DNA from: Sphingomonas bacterium
Lineage (GTDB): Bacteria; Pseudomonadota; Alphaproteobacteria; Sphingomonadales; Sphingomonadaceae
DNA: 64,000 nucleotides
Direction: 5' to 3'
Assembly: GCF_028289855.1 (NCBI RefSeq)
Contig: NZ_JAQGKZ010000080.1
Coordinates: forward strand, 1-64,000
Positions 35,767 to 44,076 of the stretch are shown one piece after another. The translations under genes and the position numbers were made by a program. The notes beneath the pieces were generated by a model that saw nothing but the letters and a program-made list of their open reading frames with translations, was not told where the DNA came from and did no database searches. The first letter of the stretch is position 1; each line of letters starts with the position of its first letter.

Positions 35767-36574
35767 GCATCGTCCGGCCCAGCACGATGACGGCGGGATA
35801 GGCTGCGGCGAACGCCCAGGGAAACAGGTTCAGCCCCATCATTACCGCTGTCGCAAAGTGGAACAGCAACATCAGCCCCAGCGCCGCGACCAGCCACGGC
35901 GTGGGCGCGAGCAAGGCGAGCGGAAACGCGGCCTCCAACAGCATCACGCCCCAGCTGGCGGCCAGCGCAACCGGGCGGTGCCGAGTCAATTGCGCGACCA
36001 GCGGATGCCCCCAGGCCTCGGCTGCCATCGCGCCCTGCAATTCGCTGCCGTCGCGCCACGTACGGATCGCCAGCTTGGAAAAACCGGCGACGGCATAGCT
36101 CAGCGTCAATTGCCCGCCTGCGACGATCACACCGGCTAACGCCATGGCGGGATCGTGCCCGCGCACGCCGATCGCGACGATCAGCGCTCCGGCCATCGCG
36201 ATCATGCCCATCTTGGCGGCGCCGTCGGCCCAGAATTCGCCGCTCAGCATGATCAGACCGGCATGGCTTGCGATCAATACGGTCAGGCAGACAATCGTGG
36301 CATCCGGCGACTCGCCGACCGCAAGTGTGATCGCCGCGATCAACTGGATCACCAGGATCGTGCGCAGCACGCCGACCGACATACGTCGCCTGACCCGCCC
36401 GATCCACGGTCGCCCGCGCTGCGCCGCCAGCGCCGGCCACGGCAGCAGTCCGTCGGGCGCGAAGAGCCCGGCACTTGTCAGCCACTGCGCGGCGGCGAGC
36501 AGCATCCACGCCGCGATCAACAGACGCATCGCGGGCAGTGCGGTTGTGGCGTCGGCGAGCAATTGCGCCGTCAT
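35753..36574 (-). CDS. HTTM-like polytopic membrane protein
   Basis: 273 residues from the ATG at 36574, with about six to seven membrane helices. The signatures Y-A-V-A-G-F-S-K-L-x-x-x-x-W-R-D-G and the terminal H-F-A-T-A-V-M-M-G-L-N-L-F-P-W resemble the HTTM family, relatives of vitamin K-dependent carboxylase. HTTM proteins are often paired with DCC thiol proteins, as here. The precise activity is unknown. The start overlaps the previous stop (ATGA). Confidence 0.68.
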   Translation of the reverse strand: MTAQLLADATTALPAMRLLIAAWMLLAAAQWLTSAGLFAPDGLLPWPALAAQRGRPWIGRVRRRMSVGVLRTILVIQLIAAITLAVGESPDATIVCLTVLIASHAGLIMLSGEFWADGAAKMGMIAMAGALIVAIGVRGHDPAMALAGVIVAGGQLTLSYAVAGFSKLAIRTWRDGSELQGAMAAEAWGHPLVAQLTRHRPVALAASWGVMLLEAAFPLALLAPTPWLVAALGLMLLFHFATAVMMGLNLFPWAFAAAYPAVIVLGRTMHAAL

Positions 36575-37080
36575 CGGGCATGCACGTGCGATGTGAACAT
36601 GGTGCGTTCGGTGGCGCCAGCAGGGCTGTCGTCCGGATGGACCAACGCGAACTGGAAGGCGGAGGAACGCTGCGCTGGCGCAGTCTGTTGCAGATGCCGC
36701 ACCAACGTCCGATAGGCGAGTGTGTCGAGCGCGGACGCGTCGTTGCCGCGCGCTGCCCGAACCGCGACGCGATGCGCCGACAGCCACACGATCGCCGCGC
36801 GATGCTGTTCGGGAAACCACAACCAGGTCAGGGCGTGGCGGGACGGGTAAATGCGGACCGGCGTCCAGTCGCCGAGATCGCCTTCATGGCTGCCGCAGCG
36901 GAGTTCGATCGCGACCTCGAACCGGGTGGGTTGCGGAATGAAGAACTTCCAGCGCGGCACGATGCCGAGCACGTCGAGGCCGAGCGCGCGCGTGCTGAAA
37001 GGCCGGAACTGGAACAGCAACGTCACGGCCAGATAGGCCAGCGCGGCAAGCACGGCGGGATGGAGGAGCAGGGGTTTCAC
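36571..37080 (-). CDS. Membrane-anchored protein of unknown function
   Basis: 169 residues from a GTG at 37080 that overlaps the DCC stop (GTGA). One N-terminal membrane helix (PAVLAALAYLAVTLLFQF) leads to a soluble domain with many Trp, His and Arg residues (ALTWLWFPEQHRAAIVWLSAHR). I recognise no family. Its position between DCC and HTTM-like genes, with overlaps on both sides, suggests it is a part of that membrane module. Confidence 0.62.
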   Translation of the reverse strand: MKPLLLHPAVLAALAYLAVTLLFQFRPFSTRALGLDVLGIVPRWKFFIPQPTRFEVAIELRCGSHEGDLGDWTPVRIYPSRHALTWLWFPEQHRAAIVWLSAHRVAVRAARGNDASALDTLAYRTLVRHLQQTAPAQRSSAFQFALVHPDDSPAGATERTMFTSHVHAR

Positions 37081-37475
37081 CGCTCGCCAGCCTCGCTCGG
37101 CAAGGCGCAGGCATGACGCATGCCGAACCAGCGGTAGCGATTGCGCGCAACCCAGCGATACACGCGATCGCGAACGAAACGCGGCACCACGCGCGCAACA
37201 ACCGCCGCCGCGCGCCACGGCCAGCCCAACGCGGCCAACACGTACAACGCCGCATCGGATTCGGTGCGTGCGCGGCCGTCGGCGACCACGATCATCGTCG
37301 CCAGCGCGTCGGGATCGAGCCCATGGTCGAGATAGGCGGCACGGCCGAGCGCGCTTTGCGCGGGGACGAGGCGAAAGATGTGCTGCCGGTCGTGGCGAAT
37401 GACGAACGCCATGCTGACCGAGCACAGCATGCATTTCTTGTCATAGACGATCATCTTCTGGGTCGGTGCGCGCAT
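37077..37475 (-). CDS. DCC-family thiol-disulfide oxidoreductase (DUF393)
   Basis: 132 residues. The family motif YD-x-x-C-x-x-C is seen as YDKKCMLCS (C15, C18) and the rest matches the DCC fold (GLDPDALATMIVVADGRARTESDAALYVLAALG). DCC proteins probably do thiol-disulfide exchange and are often next to HTTM proteins. It abuts the stop of the TPR-oxygenase gene and overlaps the next gene. Confidence 0.86.
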   Translation of the reverse strand: MRAPTQKMIVYDKKCMLCSVSMAFVIRHDRQHIFRLVPAQSALGRAAYLDHGLDPDALATMIVVADGRARTESDAALYVLAALGWPWRAAAVVARVVPRFVRDRVYRWVARNRYRWFGMRHACALPSEAGER

Positions 37476-38675
37476 TCAATCGGGTCCGATGTCGAATGCG
37501 ACGCAAATGCGCTTGCCCGCCGCACGGTGCGGGAAGGTGCGATGATAGCTGTGCGATGGAAACAGCGCTAGCAGACCCGGTTGCGGCCGCACCAGATGAT
37601 GGCCGATCGCCGCGGCGGTTTCCGCGCTCAATATGCGATCGGACAGGCCGAGCATCAGGCATCCGTCGCGATCGGTGCCCGCACTCACCGGCTCTGGCAC
37701 GGCGACATAATAGACGCCGCTCATCCAGCCGAACGGGTGCATGTGCCAGCGCTCATAGCCCGACCCTTCGGTAATGACGCACCAGCTGCGCATCACCGCC
37801 TGCCGCGGTGCCGCGGCGATCCACGGATGCTCGGTCCCGGCTAGCGCATCGGCGTGGCGCTGCGCCGTGGCGACGATCCGCTCGACCAGCAATCGCGCCA
37901 GCGGGCCGTCGCCGGCAGCGAGCGTATCGATCCGCCAGCTTTCGACCGACGCGGTGCCGTGCCGTTCGTATCGGATCGCGGGGTGCGCGAGCAGTTCGGC
38001 CGCCAGCGCGGCGTTGAACGCGGCCAGGCTGCCCCATCCCTCGGGCGGATCGATCACGTCCTGGTACAGAAAATCGTCGAGGCGCAGCGTATCGCGTGCG
38101 GCGTCTTGCTCGCTGAGCATCGCCAACGCCGTCGCCCGCGCTTCGAACAAGCGCGCGTGGCCCACGCCTTGTGCCGCCAGCATATCGGTCACCGCGAGCG
38201 CCGCCGCGGCGTCGCCGTGCAACAGCAGATCGACGGTGAGCCGCTTGCAGGCATCGTGATGGCCCGGATCGGCGCGAAGCGCGTCGCGCAGGGCGGTACG
38301 TGCAGGCTCGCTCTGGGCCAATCGAAACAACGCTTTGGCTTGATCTGCCAATGCGGCGGCGCGTTCGCGTTCGTCGCTCGCCAGCGCCACCGCGGCAGTC
38401 GTCGCCTGAAGCGCGCGTTGGGTGTCACCCTCGTCTTTTCGCGCGAAATACGCAGCCGCCAGCAGCATCTGCTCGTCGTGGCAAAGTGCGTCCGCGGTCC
38501 CGAGCAGCTCGATCGTTTCGGCGAACACGTCGAGCTGGTTGAGCAACACCGCCAGCCGCTGGCGGACACCCGGCGATGCCGTGCGGTCACGCACCGCCGC
38601 GCGAAGCACCGCGCATTCCTGCACCGCGTTCATCGCGCGCGGCGTTTCGCCCCGGATCGCCGTCAGGTGGCTCAC
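37476..38675 (-). CDS. TPR-domain putative 2OG-Fe(II) oxygenase
   Basis: 399 residues, paralogous to the gene at 27020-28249. Helical repeats in the first half; then W-H-M-H-P-F-G-W-M-S-G-V-Y-Y and FPSHSYHRTFPH as candidate iron ligands. I choose the GTG at 38675, which overlaps the upstream stop (GTGA). With this start, the first 14 residues line up with the paralogue without gaps and share S2, I7, E10 and T11. An ATG at 38633 would remove that region. Confidence 0.76.
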   Translation of the reverse strand: MSHLTAIRGETPRAMNAVQECAVLRAAVRDRTASPGVRQRLAVLLNQLDVFAETIELLGTADALCHDEQMLLAAAYFARKDEGDTQRALQATTAAVALASDERERAAALADQAKALFRLAQSEPARTALRDALRADPGHHDACKRLTVDLLLHGDAAAALAVTDMLAAQGVGHARLFEARATALAMLSEQDAARDTLRLDDFLYQDVIDPPEGWGSLAAFNAALAAELLAHPAIRYERHGTASVESWRIDTLAAGDGPLARLLVERIVATAQRHADALAGTEHPWIAAAPRQAVMRSWCVITEGSGYERWHMHPFGWMSGVYYVAVPEPVSAGTDRDGCLMLGLSDRILSAETAAAIGHHLVRPQPGLLALFPSHSYHRTFPHRAAGKRICVAFDIGPD

Positions 38676-39331
38676 GCGGCAGTACCGGCGCCAGCCGTCG
38701 GGAGCATGACTTCGCGCATGAACCATCCGGTGAACACGCGCCGCGGCCCGCCCGACGCCACCGGATGGACACGATGCTCGATGTCGTTGCCGAGGTCGAA
38801 GATCAACGCCGTGCCCGCGCGCGCATGATCGAAACAGCGCGCGCTCGCCGGATCGTCCACTCGGCGCATTTCGAACAGGCCACCCGTATAAATGGTGTCG
38901 GTGAAGCTGATCGTGACGCCGAGCGCGCGTCGGACTTGTTGCAGGTCGTTATGCCATTCGAGCGCGTCGCCGCCGCCGCTGCGGGTCTGCACCAACCGCC
39001 CCTCGGCGCCAGCGAGCCCGGTGCGACCGGTGACCGCCTCGAGCCAGCGGAACAGGTTGGGGCGTTGCAGCAGGACGTTGATCGTGCCGCCGACGCGTTG
39101 CGGCTCCTCGACCGCGCGAGTCCCCAGTTCGACGACATAATCGTCGCGAAACTGCGTCGTGCTCGCTGCCGTGAGAAGCCGGGGGAACAAGGCTGCGTCG
39201 AAGATATCGCGACAGACGATCGCGCGCTGGCCGGCGAAGGCCGCGGCCCATGGCGCCGGGTCGGCGAACAGCTCGGTCTGCGCGGCGCCGATCGAGAAGG
39301 GACGCTCGGGATTTTCGGTGAAATGGCGCAA
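38672..39331 (-). CDS. Putative 2OG-Fe(II) oxygenase
   Basis: 219 residues. The facial-triad pattern is visible as W-H127-N-D129, then H186 or H189 in GNDIEHRVHPV and R198 for 2-oxoglutarate binding. This is the pattern of small prolyl-hydroxylase-like dioxygenases. The start is a TTG at 39331; a stop codon lies just upstream in frame and no ATG is available. Could act on the RiPP or on another cluster product; inference only. Confidence 0.78.
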   Translation of the reverse strand: MRHFTENPERPFSIGAAQTELFADPAPWAAAFAGQRAIVCRDIFDAALFPRLLTAASTTQFRDDYVVELGTRAVEEPQRVGGTINVLLQRPNLFRWLEAVTGRTGLAGAEGRLVQTRSGGGDALEWHNDLQQVRRALGVTISFTDTIYTGGLFEMRRVDDPASARCFDHARAGTALIFDLGNDIEHRVHPVASGGPRRVFTGWFMREVMLPTAGAGTAA

Positions 39332-39399
39332 TTATCGACCCCGGTTGGCGGTTTCGCCTGCTTACGGCGCGCGCCGGAACGTGAAAAGGCCGGAAGCGA

Positions 39400-40278
39400 T
39401 CATCGCCGCTGGTGGCGACGCAGCAGCGCCATGGCTTCAGCCGCGCGCGTCGCCGGCATGACATCGCGCGCGCTCGACGCCGGCGGCATGGTCGCGAACC
39501 CGATCCGTTGCGCGGTCTGAAACACCGTCGCGATGCGCAGACTGCGCCCGGGCATGAAGCGCATCCACTTCGGCCGGAATATCTGTCCGGCCAGCGTCGC
39601 CGTGAGCGCCGAAGGGTCGGACCCGATCGGCTGGTCGCGGAGCAGCAGCAGCATCGCCAGCGGCACCGGCCGGTCGGGATCGACCCGCGGCGGCAACGCG
39701 AGCCGCTTCGGCTGGTCCTTGTCGTCGCCGATCCGCTCGGTCAGCCGGATCGCGGGGCGACCGGGGATCAGCATCGGCGCGCCGCCCGTCCTGTTCGGCA
39801 GCAGGACGGACAAATCGTCCGACACCAAATGTCCGCCGCACTCGACCAACGCTTGCGCCAGCGTCGATTTGCCCGCGCCCGATTCGCCCGCGACCAGGAT
39901 CGCGTGGCCGTCGAACGCCACCGCCGATCCGTGCAGCGGGACCAGCCCGCGCCACGCGAGTACCTGCGCGGCGACGGTGCCGCACAGCGCCAGCGGCACC
40001 GCGTCCACGCCGTCCGCGACCCAATCGATCCGCTGTCCGTCATACATGTCGATGACCGCGCCATCCAAAGCGAACCGCGTGCCGTCGGCGAACAGTTCGC
40101 CGCGATTGACTTGGCGCCCGCCGGAGCGCGGTTCCAGCACCGCGCGGCGCCTGATCTCGACATCGATCGCGCGCCCGTCGTCGGGCGCGTCGGCGAACCA
40201 CGGATTGGGCCAGTCGGATCGCCAGCGCAGCCCGAAGGCCTGTGTCACGAAACTACCGGCCGGCATGACGTCAGGCAT
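39400..40278 (-). CDS. HPr kinase-like (HprK) protein
   Basis: 292 residues from the ATG at 40278 (an ATG at 40266 is possible). P-loop AGESGAGKST (130-139), preceded by LHGSAV (H116) and followed by VSDDLSV. It shares the core layout of the kinase at 34906-35766 but is a different protein, so the operon has two HprK-like enzymes. The C-terminal half is longer and basic. Possible substrates are the precursor's C-terminal Ser, or a second peptide. Confidence 0.78.
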   Translation of the reverse strand: MPDVMPAGSFVTQAFGLRWRSDWPNPWFADAPDDGRAIDVEIRRRAVLEPRSGGRQVNRGELFADGTRFALDGAVIDMYDGQRIDWVADGVDAVPLALCGTVAAQVLAWRGLVPLHGSAVAFDGHAILVAGESGAGKSTLAQALVECGGHLVSDDLSVLLPNRTGGAPMLIPGRPAIRLTERIGDDKDQPKRLALPPRVDPDRPVPLAMLLLLRDQPIGSDPSALTATLAGQIFRPKWMRFMPGRSLRIATVFQTAQRIGFATMPPASSARDVMPATRAAEAMALLRRHQRR

Positions 40279-41359
40279 TCGCGGCCCGGACCGCATCGAG
40301 CGTCAGGATCAGGTCCCGGTGGCGCAGCGTGACCGCGATCCTGTCGCCCGGCTGCGTTTCCATCGGTTCGGGAAATGCCTGATACGTCGCCGCCCAGTGC
40401 GAATCGGGGCCGTCGGCGAACGGATCGTTCTCCAGCGCCGCACCGTCGGGAAAGCGGATCGCGATCCACTGGACGATGCCGTCGATCCGGCCACCGTCCG
40501 ATTCGAGCATGATCGTTTCCGATGCCGCGCCGAATGGCGGCGGCGAGTCATAGTCCATCGCGAGCGCCGATCCCGGCGCGGAGCAAGGCTCGAGCCCGCG
40601 CCGCACATTCGACCACATGCTGCGCACCGGGCGCACCAGCAATTCGAACGGGGAGAGGTCGAACCCATGGACGTCGGCGAGCGTCTCGGGCGGGGTCGAT
40701 GCCGCGTTCGCCGCCAGTGCGCAGCGCACCGCCGCGCCGCGCGGCAGCGATGGCGCGCCGGGCTTGAGCAGCCGCTGCCGCGCATCGGCGAGCGCGCCGG
40801 TCACGCCTTCGTCGAACAATTGGGTGCCGAAAATCTCGTGGACGACCAGATCGGCGGGGCGCGGCAGGTCGCCGGGGATCGTCATCGCGTCGGAGCGTTT
40901 CGCGACGATCGTGACTCGGTCCGCATATCCGTTGCGCTCGACAATGTTCTGCGCCGCTGCGGCGATCAGCGGGTTCTGCTCGCAGGTGACGACTTGGGCG
41001 CCGGCGCGCGCAGCGATCAGCGCGAGCAACCCCGACCCCGCGCCGATTTCGAGCACCAGCATTCCCGGCCGCACGATCGCTTCGATCGCGCGCGCATAGG
41101 CACCGTTGCGAACGGGATCGAGCAGCATGGGACCATGAAATCCCGCGACCCGCGACGACAATGCAGTGCGCACCTTGGTGCGCAGCGCGAAATCGCCCGG
41201 CGCCGCGGCGATCGCCGCCTCGCCGATCGCCAGCGCATCGGCATGGTGCCCGCGGTCGCGCAGCAACGCGCACAGCATCGCCATTTCGCGCGGCTTGCCG
41301 CGAAATTCGGGATACCGGGCGAAGATGTCGGTCACGCGTCGATCGTCCTTGCAGGCCAC
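40271..41359 (-). CDS. PRMT-like SAM-dependent methyltransferase
   Basis: 362 residues. SAM-binding motif LEIGAGSGLLAL (103-114), an acidic ribose-binding segment (VVTCEQN) and a double-glutamate-like loop, HEIFGTQLFDEG (E175 and E184), as in protein arginine methyltransferases. The C-terminal half is a PRMT-like beta-barrel. Two GTG starts are possible, at 41359 and 41335, each with an AAGG-type site. First gene of the nine-gene operon; arginines (R5 of the core, R19) are available in the predicted peptide, but a link is unproven. Confidence 0.72.
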   Translation of the reverse strand: MACKDDRRVTDIFARYPEFRGKPREMAMLCALLRDRGHHADALAIGEAAIAAAPGDFALRTKVRTALSSRVAGFHGPMLLDPVRNGAYARAIEAIVRPGMLVLEIGAGSGLLALIAARAGAQVVTCEQNPLIAAAAQNIVERNGYADRVTIVAKRSDAMTIPGDLPRPADLVVHEIFGTQLFDEGVTGALADARQRLLKPGAPSLPRGAAVRCALAANAASTPPETLADVHGFDLSPFELLVRPVRSMWSNVRRGLEPCSAPGSALAMDYDSPPPFGAASETIMLESDGGRIDGIVQWIAIRFPDGAALENDPFADGPDSHWAATYQAFPEPMETQPGDRIAVTLRHRDLILTLDAVRAANA

Positions 41360-41432
41360 AAACGCGCCTTGTCAGACTAAGCACGATGCCGCCAGCCCGG
41401 GCAATACGCGCGCGCGAAATCGCAGTTCGATG

Positions 41433-43403
41433 CTACCAGGCGCGGACCCGCGCCGCCGGTGCCGTGTACAGTGCATCGCCCGGCTTTACGCCAAAGGCGC
41501 GCGCCCAGGCGTCCATGTTGCGTACCAGGTTGCTGCGGCATCGCGGCGGCGCGTGATTGTCGTGCTCGATTTGCGCGCGCAGCGCGTCGTCGGTTTGCAG
41601 CCGCCGCCAGCGCTGCGCGAACGCGACGAAGAACCGCTGGTCGCCGGTCAGCCCGTTCACCACCCGGTCGGGCTTGCCGCGCAGCGACAGATGATAGGCG
41701 TCATACGCGGCGGCGAGCCCGCGAAGGTCGGCCACGCTTTCGACCAGCACCTGATTGCCGCGCGCGGTGAGGCCGGGGGCCGCGACGCACGCGTCGAGCT
41801 GGCTGGCGAGCGGCGCGGCGGCGGCGCGGGCTCGCGCGAGATCGTCCTTGGTCACCCACAGACCCAGCCTTCCCTGCGCGTCGTAGATATTGCCGACTTC
41901 ATCGAAGCTGTGGCTGATTTCATGCGCGAGACCCGCACCGGCCGAGCCGTAATTGGCCGCAGCGTCGCCGTCCGCGTCGAAATAGGGCGGCTGGAACAGC
42001 CCGACGGCGAACTCCATCGTGTTGGGGCTCAGGTCGAGGATCGCCGCGACCAGTTGCGGGTGCAGCCCGGCGGGCCATTCGTTAGGGTCGACCGGGCGGC
42101 GCAGCTTGGCCAGTTCGTGGGCGTAGGCAAAGGCTTCGGCACGCCGCAGATTGCCGAACGCGTCGCCGCGCACGACGCTTAGCGCGGTGTAATCGACCCA
42201 GCGATCGGGATAGCCCAGCCCGATCCTCAGCGCGGCCAGCTTCGCCATCGCCTTTGTCCTGGTCGCGGACGCCATCCACGTCGCCTTGACCAGCTGCGCG
42301 CGAAACGCGGTGCGGATAGTGTCGACCATGATCGTCGCGGCCGCCTTGGCGCGCAGCGGGAAATAGCGTTCAACGTATAGCCGGCCGATCGCGTCGCCGA
42401 ACACCGCGCCGGTGGCGTCGATCGCGTCGGGCGCGTCAGTGCCGCGAACCGCGCGCGGCAGCACCGCGGCGTAATGATCGATCAGGTGGAAGGCGAGATA
42501 GTCCTTCCACGCGTCGAGCGGCTGGGTCGCGACCAATCGGGCGACGCCGATCACCGCGCCGGGTTGCCACACGACGAAGCTCTGTGCTGCATCGAGCCCC
42601 GCCGCCGCGAAATAGCCGACCCAGTCGATCCCCGGCGCCCGCGCGGCGAAGTCGGCGCGGCGCCAGCTATTGTCGGTCTTGAACACGTCGTCGGTGTCGG
42701 CGCGCGACGCATGCGTGCGGGCGATGGCAGTTTCGAGGTCGAGAACGCGCGCCGCGCGCGTATCGGGCTGGTCGAACCCGGCGAGCGTCAGTACCGCGGC
42801 GATGCGCGCGCGATAATCCGCGCGGTGCGCGGTCGCCGCCGTACCGGAGTCGAGATAATCGTTAGCCGCCAGCCCGAGCCCGCCCTGCACCAAATGCGCG
42901 GCGTAACGCGACGGGTCATGGAAGCCTTGATGGATCCACACGCCGAACAGGCTCTCGGTCTGCTGGTTGCCGCCGTCGTCGAGGCGGACATTGCGGCCGA
43001 GCCAGCCCGCCAGCGCGCGCCGGTCGGCGATCGCGGCGATCGCGGCGAGGTCGCCCGACAGCGGGGCCAGCCCCTTGGCCTCGATCGCGACGGTGTCGCG
43101 CCGGGTGATGTAATAATCGGCGATCTTGCGGACGTCGGGCCGTACGGCGCCGCGCGCGGTGGCGGCAACGGCATCGTCGATCAGCCCGCGCACGCGCCGT
43201 GCATTTTCCGCGCGCAGCATCGCCGACGTGTCGATCTTCGCCACGCCCTCCGGCAGTCGCGTCGTACGCAGCCAGTCGCCATTGGCGTACGCGTAGAAAT
43301 CGTCGCCGGGCCGAACCGATCGATCCACATCGAGCGCGGCTGCCAGCGCGGTGCCGGCCAGCATCAGACCGGCCATCAGAAACGTGCTGCAGAATTTAGC
43401 CAT
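41433..43403 (-). CDS. M13-family zinc metallopeptidase (neprilysin-like)
   Basis: 656 residues with a signal peptide. The zinc site is HEISH in GLAHEISHSFDEVGN, followed by the conserved downstream acidic region. M13 enzymes cut oligopeptides outside the cytoplasm. The length is normal. It lies 73 bp downstream of the RiPP operon's first gene in the same orientation but seems to begin a separate unit with the isochorismatase-like gene upstream (8-base overlap). Confidence 0.93.
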   Translation of the reverse strand: MAKFCSTFLMAGLMLAGTALAAALDVDRSVRPGDDFYAYANGDWLRTTRLPEGVAKIDTSAMLRAENARRVRGLIDDAVAATARGAVRPDVRKIADYYITRRDTVAIEAKGLAPLSGDLAAIAAIADRRALAGWLGRNVRLDDGGNQQTESLFGVWIHQGFHDPSRYAAHLVQGGLGLAANDYLDSGTAATAHRADYRARIAAVLTLAGFDQPDTRAARVLDLETAIARTHASRADTDDVFKTDNSWRRADFAARAPGIDWVGYFAAAGLDAAQSFVVWQPGAVIGVARLVATQPLDAWKDYLAFHLIDHYAAVLPRAVRGTDAPDAIDATGAVFGDAIGRLYVERYFPLRAKAAATIMVDTIRTAFRAQLVKATWMASATRTKAMAKLAALRIGLGYPDRWVDYTALSVVRGDAFGNLRRAEAFAYAHELAKLRRPVDPNEWPAGLHPQLVAAILDLSPNTMEFAVGLFQPPYFDADGDAAANYGSAGAGLAHEISHSFDEVGNIYDAQGRLGLWVTKDDLARARAAAAPLASQLDACVAAPGLTARGNQVLVESVADLRGLAAAYDAYHLSLRGKPDRVVNGLTGDQRFFVAFAQRWRRLQTDDALRAQIEHDNHAPPRCRSNLVRNMDAWARAFGVKPGDALYTAPAARVRAW

Positions 43404-43995
43404 GCTTGGTCTCCTCGATCGGCATTTCGTCCTCGCCCAAGGCGGCGATCAGCCAGTGCGTGTCGATGACCCGCGCGAATTCATCGTGGAGATCGCTGAG
43501 CGCGGCCTGATGGACCTCCTCGGCCGAGCGAATCGCTCCATCGAGGTTCGCGCGGGCGAACGCGGCGGTCGCGTCCGCCGCCACGAACGTCCGGAAGCCC
43601 AGATTGCCCGCCATCCGCGCGGTGGTTGAAACGCAGTGGTTGGTCGTCAGCCCGGCGATGACCAACGTCGTAATGCCGCGCTCGTACAGATCGGCGCTGA
43701 GCCGCGTGCCGATAAAGGCGCTGTTGACGGTCTTTCGATAGACCGGCTCCGTGCCCGTCGGCAGCGCTTCCGGCTTGGGCTCGCCCCCGGGCGTGCCCCA
43801 GCGCAGCCGGCCCGACAGCTTCGGCGAATTGTGATGGACGTGCATCACTGGCGCGTGGGCCGCGCGCCACGCCGCGATCAGCGTCGCGATATTGGCCTCC
43901 GCGCCGGGATTGTTGCGCGGACCCCAGGCGGGATCGTCGAACCCGCGTTGCACATCGATCACCAGCAAGGCGGTGTTTTGCGGAAAGCGTTTCAA
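43396..43995 (-). CDS. Cysteine hydrolase (isochorismatase family)
   Basis: 199 residues with the isochorismatase-like triad: D14 in VIDVQRGF, the conserved Lys in YRKTVNSAF, and Cys in GLTTNHCVSTTAR. A typical cis-peptide segment follows. The start is a TTG at 43995 with an AGGG site. Divergent from the LysR gene, which may regulate it. Substrate unknown (nicotinamidase- or N-carbamoyl-type hydrolases share this fold). Confidence 0.86.
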   Translation of the reverse strand: MKRFPQNTALLVIDVQRGFDDPAWGPRNNPGAEANIATLIAAWRAAHAPVMHVHHNSPKLSGRLRWGTPGGEPKPEALPTGTEPVYRKTVNSAFIGTRLSADLYERGITTLVIAGLTTNHCVSTTARMAGNLGFRTFVAADATAAFARANLDGAIRSAEEVHQAALSDLHDEFARVIDTHWLIAALGEDEMPIEETKHG

Positions 43996-44076
43996 GCGTT
44001 TTGGCCCTCACCCAGCCACCTCATTGCCCGCTTGGCGGGGCGTGCCAAAACGGCGATAAAGGCATCGGAAAAACCG

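Noticed and set aside
36571-37080. The 169-residue protein as the missing B2 leader peptidase
   Set aside because: It lacks the Cys-His-Asp transglutaminase-like pattern and has an N-terminal membrane span instead.
39533-41380. A 615-codon open frame on the plus strand
   Set aside because: It is antisense to the HprK-like and PRMT-like genes, both of which have clear motifs, and its own translation has no domain and a shadow-type composition.
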